64,000 nt of DNA from contig JAHBVU010000007.1 in assembly GCA_019637315.1 (NCBI GenBank), positions 124,001 through 188,000 of the forward strand, in the 5' to 3' direction. The stretch comes from Gemmatimonadales bacterium (GTDB taxonomy: Bacteria; Gemmatimonadota; Gemmatimonadetes; Gemmatimonadales; GWC2-71-9). The notes under the pieces were generated by a model. It had not been told where the DNA came from. It did no database searches and was given only the letters and a program-made list of their open reading frames with translations. Below, one piece after another: positions 55,521-61,463 of the stretch; within the stretch, counting starts at the first letter, position 1; every line of letters starts with the position of its first letter. The translations under genes and the position numbers were made by a program.

Positions 55521-56912
55521 ATGACACCATCATCGCCTCTGCGGGTTGCCGTCATCGGCGCCGGCCCAGCCGGATTCTTTCTGGCCGACAAGCTGCTCTC
55601 GCAGCCGGACGTCCCAGTAGCCGTCGACATGTTCGAGCGGCTGCCGGTGCCATACGGGCTGGTCCGCTTCGGTGTTGCCCCCGACCACGAGAAGATCAAG
55701 CTGGTTACCCGGGCCTTTGACAAGGTTTCGGCACGACCTGGCTTTCGCTACTACGGCAACGTCGAGGTTGGCACGACGGTCACCCTCGGCGAACTCCAAC
55801 AGCACTACCACGCCGTCGCCTTTACCACGGGCGCCCAGTCAGACCGTCGGATGGGCATTCCGGGCGAGGATCTGGCCGGCAGCCACGCAGCGACCGAGCT
55901 GGTAGCCTGGTACAATGGGCATCCTGACTATCGGGATCGCCAGTTCGACCTGAGCGCCGAGCGGGTCGCTGTGATCGGAGTCGGCAACGTCGCCGTCGAC
56001 GTGGCCCGCATTCTCTGCCGCTCGGCCGACGAGTTGGGGCGGACCGACATGGCCGACCATGCGGTCGACGCGCTGCGGCAGAGCAGGATCAAGGAAGTCC
56101 TGCTGCTCGGTCGCCGCGGGCCGGTCCAGGCCGCCTTCACCACCCCGGAAGTCAAAGAACTCGGCGAGCTCGAACATGCCGACGCCGTTGCGCTTCCGGA
56201 AGAGGTGACCCTCGATCCGCTCAGTGCGGCCCAGTTTGCGGCAATCGAAGATCCAAGTGAGCGCCGCAAGATCGAGGTCCTGAACGAGCTGGCAACCCGA
56301 AGCCGGACCGGCAAAAGCCGTTGCCTGACGCTCCGCTTTCTGGTCTCGCCGCTCGAACTGGTCGACGACGGCACCGGTCGAGTCGGGGCGATTCGGGTCG
56401 GCAGGAACCGTCTCGTCGAGCGCGACGGAGCCCTGGTCGCGGAACCAACGGGTGAGGTGGAGGAAATCCCGGTCGGGCTGGTGTTCCGCTCGGTCGGCTA
56501 CCGGGGCAAGCCGATCGCTGGCCTGCCCTTCGATGAACGCCGGGGCACGGTTCCGAACGCCAAGGGTCGGGTCACGGACCCCGCGACGGGACAGCCGCTG
56601 AGCGGCCTTTACGTCGCCGGCTGGATCAAGCGCGGGCCCAGCGGCGTGATCGGCACCAACAAGCCGGACGCGGCCGAAACCGCCGAGGCTATCCTCGCGG
56701 ACGCCCGAAACGACGTGCTTCCGGTGCCTGTCTCCGCGTCGGGCGCCGCGATCGACGGGCTGCTGGCATCACGCCAGAGCGAGTTGATCACCTGGAAGGA
56801 CTGGCAGCGGATCAACGAGGCAGAAACTGCGGCAGGCAAGACGGCCGGCCGGCCGCGAGTCAAGCTCACCCGGGTGGCCGAGTTGATCAAAGCGAGCCGC
56901 CCGGCGTCGTGA
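55521..56912 (+). CDS. FprA/adrenodoxin-reductase-like ferredoxin-NADP+ reductase
   Basis: 463 residues. FAD site V-A-V-I-G-A-G-P-A-G-F-F at the start, E-R-L-P-V-P-Y-G-L-V-R-F-G-V-A-P-D-H, and an NADP site V-I-G-V-G-N-V-A-V-D-V-A-R-I-L near residue 155. R-G-P-V-Q-A-A-F-T and A-G-W-I-K-R-G-P-S-G-V-I-G-T-N are adrenodoxin-reductase signatures. It moves electrons between NADP(H) and ferredoxin, so it may recycle ferredoxin reduced by KorAB. ATG at 55521 or GTG at 55512 may start it. It is coupled to the serine hydrolase. Confidence 0.92.
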   Translation: MTPSSPLRVAVIGAGPAGFFLADKLLSQPDVPVAVDMFERLPVPYGLVRFGVAPDHEKIKLVTRAFDKVSARPGFRYYGNVEVGTTVTLGELQQHYHAVAFTTGAQSDRRMGIPGEDLAGSHAATELVAWYNGHPDYRDRQFDLSAERVAVIGVGNVAVDVARILCRSADELGRTDMADHAVDALRQSRIKEVLLLGRRGPVQAAFTTPEVKELGELEHADAVALPEEVTLDPLSAAQFAAIEDPSERRKIEVLNELATRSRTGKSRCLTLRFLVSPLELVDDGTGRVGAIRVGRNRLVERDGALVAEPTGEVEEIPVGLVFRSVGYRGKPIAGLPFDERRGTVPNAKGRVTDPATGQPLSGLYVAGWIKRGPSGVIGTNKPDAAETAEAILADARNDVLPVPVSASGAAIDGLLASRQSELITWKDWQRINEAETAAGKTAGRPRVKLTRVAELIKASRPAS

Positions 56913-58183
56913 CCTGCTTGCTGCGCTGGTTCGGGCCGGTCGTCGTCGGCACCACCCTGATTGCCGGTCGGCCATCTCCGGTTAGTGCGCAACAACCGCA
57001 CCGATTCGACCCCGAGCGACTGGCGCGGATCGACCGAGCAATGGCTGACCTGGTCGATCGCGGCGCCATGGCAGGCGCCGTTACCCTGATCCTGCATGAC
57101 GGCGTCGCGGTCCATCGCGGCGCGTACGGCTGGGCCGACAAGCCGGCCGGGCGCCGCCTGGAGCACGACGCCCTCTTCCGGATTGCGTCGCAGACCAAGG
57201 CAATCACCGCCGTCGGGGTGATGCTCCTGGTCGAGGAGGGGCGGCTGACCCTGGCCGACCCGGTGTCACGCTACCTGCCCAGCTTTGCCCGGACCACGGT
57301 CGCGGTCGCGACGGACACCGGACGCGCCATCGTTCCCGCCCGACGCCCGATCACCATTCGCGACTTGCTGACCCATACCTCGGGCATTTCCTACGGCACC
57401 GATCCGCTGGTCGCTCCGCTCTACCAGGCCCAGGGGCTCGGACCCGCAGCCGGATTCGGGTGGTACACCGCCGACAAGGACGAGCCGATCTGCGATACCA
57501 TGGATCGGCTCGGCGCGCTGCCCTTTGTCCGCCAGCCAGGCGAGGCCTACGTCTACGGCTACGGCAACGACATTGCCGGGTGCCTCATCGAGCGAGTTGC
57601 CGGTCTGCCGCTCGACCGCTTCTTTGCGGCCCGCATCTTTGCACCGCTCGGCATGAACGACACCTATTTCTTCGTCCCGACCGACAAAGCTGCGCGGCTG
57701 GCAGCAGTGCATCGCGACAGCGCCGGGTCGATCGTCCTGGCGCCCGAAGGTGCTCGCGGCCAGGGACACTACGTCCAGGGCCCGCGCCGGAGCTTTGCCG
57801 GAGGCGCCGGCCTGGTGTCCACCGCCCCGGACTATGGCCGCTTCCTCCAGATGCTGCTGAACGGCGGGGCACTCGACGGCGTGCGCCTGCTGGCGCCATC
57901 GACGGTTCGCCTGCTGACCGCCAACTCGGTCGGCACGATGCACTCCGGTGACGGCTACGGCTACAGCCTGGCATTTCAGACGACCGAGCGCACCGGCGCC
58001 GGTGCCGCACCGCAATCGGTCGGCAGCTACGGATGGGGTGGGGCCTACCAGAGCAGTTATCTCGTCGACCCCGCCGAAGGAGTCATCGCCATCCTCCTGA
58101 CCCAGCACCTGCCCAATCTTGCCGTCGACGTCCGCGGCATCTTTCGCAACCTGGTTTATCAGGCCCTCGTACCGGCGCCCTGA
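56909..58183 (+). CDS. Serine hydrolase, class C beta-lactamase/D-aminopeptidase type
   Basis: 424 residues with a signal peptide (S-P-V-S-A-Q). S94-Q-T-K97 is the S-x-x-K active site, Y218-G-N220 the second motif, and Y-G-W-G-G-A the third-motif region (usually K/H-x-G). This is the serine beta-lactamase-like fold used by esterases, D-peptidases and AmpC-like enzymes. Antibiotic hydrolysis cannot be inferred. The GTG start overlaps the reductase stop. Confidence 0.88.
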   Translation: MTCLLRWFGPVVVGTTLIAGRPSPVSAQQPHRFDPERLARIDRAMADLVDRGAMAGAVTLILHDGVAVHRGAYGWADKPAGRRLEHDALFRIASQTKAITAVGVMLLVEEGRLTLADPVSRYLPSFARTTVAVATDTGRAIVPARRPITIRDLLTHTSGISYGTDPLVAPLYQAQGLGPAAGFGWYTADKDEPICDTMDRLGALPFVRQPGEAYVYGYGNDIAGCLIERVAGLPLDRFFAARIFAPLGMNDTYFFVPTDKAARLAAVHRDSAGSIVLAPEGARGQGHYVQGPRRSFAGGAGLVSTAPDYGRFLQMLLNGGALDGVRLLAPSTVRLLTANSVGTMHSGDGYGYSLAFQTTERTGAGAAPQSVGSYGWGGAYQSSYLVDPAEGVIAILLTQHLPNLAVDVRGIFRNLVYQALVPAP

Positions 58184-58193
58184 CACGCTCGCA

Positions 58194-58910
58194 ATGTCCC
58201 TTCTGCTCTGGGTCGGAGTCACTGCGGTCATGTCCGTCGGGGCTTTCTTGCAGGCCACACTGGGCTTCGGGATGGCTTTGGTCGCCGCCCCGCTGCTGGT
58301 TCTCATCAACCCCTCGCTGATTCCCGGCCCGATGCTCTTTACCTCGGCCGTGCTCACCCTGCTGATGACCCGGAGAGAGTGGCACGCGGTTCGGGGCCGC
58401 GACCTGGGCTGGTCGCTCGGTGGCCGGGTCATCGGCATCGGCATCGCGCTCGCCGTAATGGATCGGATGTCCACCAACGGCATGGACCTGCTGTTCGGCG
58501 CCATCGTGCTCGGCGCTGTGCTCATGTCGGCCGGCGGAATCTCGCTCCCGCTGACGCGCGGCACGCTCTGGCACGCCGGCATGCTGTCAGGCCTGATGGG
58601 TACCGTGACTTCGATTGGCGGGCCGCCGATTGCCCTGGTCTACCAGAACGAACGCGGGCCGGAAGTTCGAGGCACCCTCTCGGCCTACTTCCTCGTCGGC
58701 ACTGTCCTGTCCCTGGCCGGGCTGGCCTGGATCGGCCGTTTCGGGCTGCCCGAACTCCGCGCCGGCCTGAGCCTCTGCCCCGGCGTTATCCTTGGCTATC
58801 TGGCGTCCCGAAACGCCTTGGGGTTGGTCGACCGACGCGGCCTCCGCCCTGCCATTCTCGGGCTGGCCGCCGCCTCTGCCCTGGTGGTGATCCTGCGGCG
58901 AATCCTGTAG
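58194..58910 (+). CDS. TauE/SafE-family permease
   Basis: 238 residues, about eight hydrophobic segments. F-L-Q-A-T-L-G-F-G-M-A-L-V-A-A-P-L-L in the first helix and G-L-M-G-T-V-T-S-I-G-G-P-P-I-A-L in the middle are the two TauE repeats. Members export sulfite or sulfonates or other organic anions. It lies 10 bases after the serine hydrolase. Confidence 0.88.
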   Translation: MSLLLWVGVTAVMSVGAFLQATLGFGMALVAAPLLVLINPSLIPGPMLFTSAVLTLLMTRREWHAVRGRDLGWSLGGRVIGIGIALAVMDRMSTNGMDLLFGAIVLGAVLMSAGGISLPLTRGTLWHAGMLSGLMGTVTSIGGPPIALVYQNERGPEVRGTLSAYFLVGTVLSLAGLAWIGRFGLPELRAGLSLCPGVILGYLASRNALGLVDRRGLRPAILGLAAASALVVILRRIL

Positions 58911-58981
58911 ACCTTTCTCGACTCCGCAGGCAACGCCATCTTTCGGGTGTCCCTTCTTTTTTCTCCGGTGCGAGCGTCACT

Positions 58982-60250
58982 ATGAGCATGATGAGACGAA
59001 CCGAACGAATCGTGGTAGCGGGTGCCAGCGTGCTGGCCCTCCAGGCGGCCGACGCCGTTGCCCAGGATCCGGCCGACCTGCTCTCCAGGGCACGAGCCAT
59101 CCACGAGCGCGTCCTCACGCTGGATACGCATGTCGATATCAATCCGGCCAATTTTACCCGCGAGCGCAGCTACGCGACGCGGCTGCCGACCCAGGTCAAC
59201 CTTCCCTCGATGGAAGAAGGAGGTCTCGACGCCGTCTTTCTGATTGTGTACGTCGGCCAGACCCAGGACTTCACCCCGGCGGGGTTTGCCAAAGCCACAG
59301 CCGCGGCCATGGAGAAGTTCGACGCGATCGACCGCCTCGTCACCCAGCTGGCGCCGGATCGGATTGCCTTGGCCCGCACTGCCGACGAGGTCCGTCGGAT
59401 CTATGCGTCCGGCAAGAAGGTGGCCCTGATCGGGGTCGAGAACGGCTACCAGCTGGGCACTGATCTCAAGAACGTCGAGCGCTTCGCCGCGCGCGGTGCG
59501 CGCTACGTCTCGCTGGCGCACAACGGGCACAGCCACCTGTCCGATTCCAACACCGGCGAGCGTGACGGCGTCTGGTTGCACAACGGCCTCTCGGATCTCG
59601 GTCGCCAGATGGTTGCCGAACTCAACAAGTGGGGCGTCATGATCGACGTCTCGCATCCGTCCAAACAGTCGATGATGCAGACGGTCGCCCTGAGCCGCGC
59701 CCCGATCATCGCGTCGCACTCGGGCGTGCGGGCGCTCTGCGACCACAGCCGGAACATGGACGACGAACAGCTCCGTGCCCTGGGCCGCAACGGTGGCGTG
59801 ATTCAGATCGTGGCCTTCAATGGCTACGTCAAGTGCCAGCAGGACTCTCCGGAACGACAGAAGGCACTTGCTGCGCTCCGAGCCGAGTTCGGCGTGCAGG
59901 GCAACCCGAACGCGCTGCCCGAACCCGCACGGACCCGGTTCCGCGAGCGGATGGCCGATCTCAACCGCCGGCTGCCTCCGCCCCCGCGGGCCACCGTGGC
60001 GGAGTTCGTCGACCACATCGACTACGCCGTCAAGCTGATCGGCCTCGATCACGTCGGCATCAGTTCCGATTTCGACGGTGGCGGCGGGGTCGAGGGATGG
60101 AACAACGCCAGCGAAACGCTCAATGTCACCGTTGAACTGGTACGGCGCGGCTACAGCGAAGAGCAGATCGCCAAGCTGTGGAGCGGCAACCTGCTGCGCG
60201 TGATGGAGCAGGTCGACGGAATCGGCCGGAAGCTGCGCGGCGTGGCGTGA
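58982..60250 (+). CDS. Secreted membrane dipeptidase, peptidase family M19
   Basis: 422 residues with a signal peptide (A-D-A-V-A-Q, to about residue 28). All metal ligands are present: D-T-H50-V-D52-I, I-G-V-E-N-G, D-V-S-H-P-S, A-S-H-S-G-V-R-A-L and S-S-D-F-D-G. It is about 50 residues longer than the cytoplasmic paralogue at 1922 because of an insert before R-A-T-V-A-E-F-V-D-H-I-D. It cleaves dipeptides in the periplasm. It overlaps the acyltransferase start by GTGA. Confidence 0.93.
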   Translation: MSMMRRTERIVVAGASVLALQAADAVAQDPADLLSRARAIHERVLTLDTHVDINPANFTRERSYATRLPTQVNLPSMEEGGLDAVFLIVYVGQTQDFTPAGFAKATAAAMEKFDAIDRLVTQLAPDRIALARTADEVRRIYASGKKVALIGVENGYQLGTDLKNVERFAARGARYVSLAHNGHSHLSDSNTGERDGVWLHNGLSDLGRQMVAELNKWGVMIDVSHPSKQSMMQTVALSRAPIIASHSGVRALCDHSRNMDDEQLRALGRNGGVIQIVAFNGYVKCQQDSPERQKALAALRAEFGVQGNPNALPEPARTRFRERMADLNRRLPPPPRATVAEFVDHIDYAVKLIGLDHVGISSDFDGGGGVEGWNNASETLNVTVELVRRGYSEEQIAKLWSGNLLRVMEQVDGIGRKLRGVA

Positions 60251-60879
60251 CGGTCGAGCGCGGCTACGTCAATCGGCAGCTGCCGGCATCGATTGGACGC
60301 CGCGGCGGCGCCCTGACACGCTTGGTGGGAAGACTGATCCTCCGCGCGCTCGGCTGGAGGGTCGAAGGCAATCTCCCCGACCGCACCAAGCTCGTAGCCG
60401 TAGTCGCCCCCCACTCATCCAACTGGGACTTCCTGGTTGGCATCGGGCTCGTCTTTGCCTGGAACCTTCGGGTGCGCTACATCGGCAAGAAGGAGCTGTT
60501 TCGGTTTCCTCTGGGCCCGCTGATGTACTGGCTCGGCGGTATCGCGGTGGACCGGAAAGCCCCGGCCGGTCTGATCGATCAGGTCGTCGACGAGTTCGAC
60601 CGGAGCCCGCAGATCCTCCTGGGAATCACGCCGGAAGGCACCCGGACACCGGGCGCTCGGTGGAAGGCCGGATTCTACTGGATCGCCCGGCGCTCCGGGG
60701 CCGCCATCCTGCCCGTCTACCTCGACTGGGGCCGCAAAGTGATCGGCATCTGGCCTGCCTTCGACCCGACCGAATCCCCCCAGGAAGACCTGGCCTATCT
60801 CGTTGCGAAATATGCACTTATCCCTCGACGAGATGGTACATTCCTCGACCCCGACCGCGCCCTGCCAGACCTTGGCTGA
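60247..60879 (+). CDS. PlsC-type 1-acyl-glycerol-3-phosphate acyltransferase-like
   Basis: 210 residues. The H-x4-D motif reads A-P-H-S-S-N-W-D-F (near residue 58) and the second motif T-P-E-G-T-R (near 125). It belongs to the acyltransferase family that adds fatty acyl chains to lysophosphatidate or related lysolipids at the inner membrane. The GTG start overlaps the dipeptidase stop; a longer reading would lie inside that gene. Confidence 0.88.
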   Translation: MTVERGYVNRQLPASIGRRGGALTRLVGRLILRALGWRVEGNLPDRTKLVAVVAPHSSNWDFLVGIGLVFAWNLRVRYIGKKELFRFPLGPLMYWLGGIAVDRKAPAGLIDQVVDEFDRSPQILLGITPEGTRTPGARWKAGFYWIARRSGAAILPVYLDWGRKVIGIWPAFDPTESPQEDLAYLVAKYALIPRRDGTFLDPDRALPDLG

Positions 60880-60880
60880 G

Positions 60881-60901
60881 CCTGTAAGCGCCCTGTAAGC
60901 G
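60881..60901. repeat. Tandem direct repeat, 11-base period
   Basis: CCTGTAAGCG occurs at 60881-60890 and again at 60892-60901, an exact 10-base repeat with one base between. It lies between a stop codon and the genes for a hydrolase-like protein and a SARP-containing regulator. SARP regulators are known to bind direct repeats spaced by one helical turn, so it is a candidate operator. Confidence 0.6.
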
Positions 60902-60924
60902 GAGTGGACCACATTCAACGGACC

Positions 60925-61437
60925 ATGACCGACAATTCCAGAGAGCAGCCCACCCGGACCGGGAGCTTTCGCGCTGCCGTTCGGGCCGGTGCCAACCTGA
61001 CAGAGTACACCCGCGCGGGCGCCGGCCGACCGGTGCTCCTGTTGCTGCAGCGAGATGGCCAGGACACGGCATACCCCGCCGACATCCTGACCGCCATTTC
61101 CAGCCAATTCCGGGTCATTGCCCCGGAGCGGATTCCGAATGGCACTGAGTTCGGGCAATGGCTCAGCACCTTCCTCGACGGTCTGGGACTCGACGCGATC
61201 AGTATCGTGACCGAGGACGAGTTTGGTGTACCCGTATTCGGGTTTGCGCTGCTCGAGCCGGCCCGGGTCCGCCGGGTGGTCGTGCTGTCGAAAACAAGTC
61301 CGGAAACTGAGGCCGCCGGTGCTGCGGTGGCTAACCCGGGCGTGCCGGAAGGCTCGCATCCCTTCTTGATTATCCGGTACGGCGGCCCCGTCGACGAGAC
61401 CGTTCACAGGGTGGTCCAGTTCCTGGCCACGCCATAG
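60925..61437 (+). CDS. Alpha/beta-hydrolase-like protein lacking the nucleophile
   Basis: About 170 residues. The opening Y-T-R-A-G-A-G-R-P-V-L-L-L and F-R-V-I-A-P-E-R, then W-L-S-T-F-L-D-G-L-G-L-D-A-I-S-I-V follow the alpha/beta-hydrolase core. Where the G-x-S-x-G elbow should be, the sequence reads T-E-D-E-F-G-V-P-V-F-G. No serine nucleophile and no C-terminal catalytic His block are evident. It lies 26 bases upstream of the AfsR-like regulator, so it may sense or bind rather than catalyse. GTG at 60904 is an alternative start; neither has a clear ribosome site. Confidence 0.65.
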   Translation: MTDNSREQPTRTGSFRAAVRAGANLTEYTRAGAGRPVLLLLQRDGQDTAYPADILTAISSQFRVIAPERIPNGTEFGQWLSTFLDGLGLDAISIVTEDEFGVPVFGFALLEPARVRRVVVLSKTSPETEAAGAAVANPGVPEGSHPFLIIRYGGPVDETVHRVVQFLATP

Positions 61438-61463
61438 TAAGCAAGCGAGCGCTACCACCAGCC

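Noticed and set aside
56909-58183. Antibiotic-resistance beta-lactamase
   Set aside because: The S-x-x-K fold is shared with many esterases and peptidases; the third motif (W-G-G) is not the classical K-T-G, and nothing in context suggests resistance.
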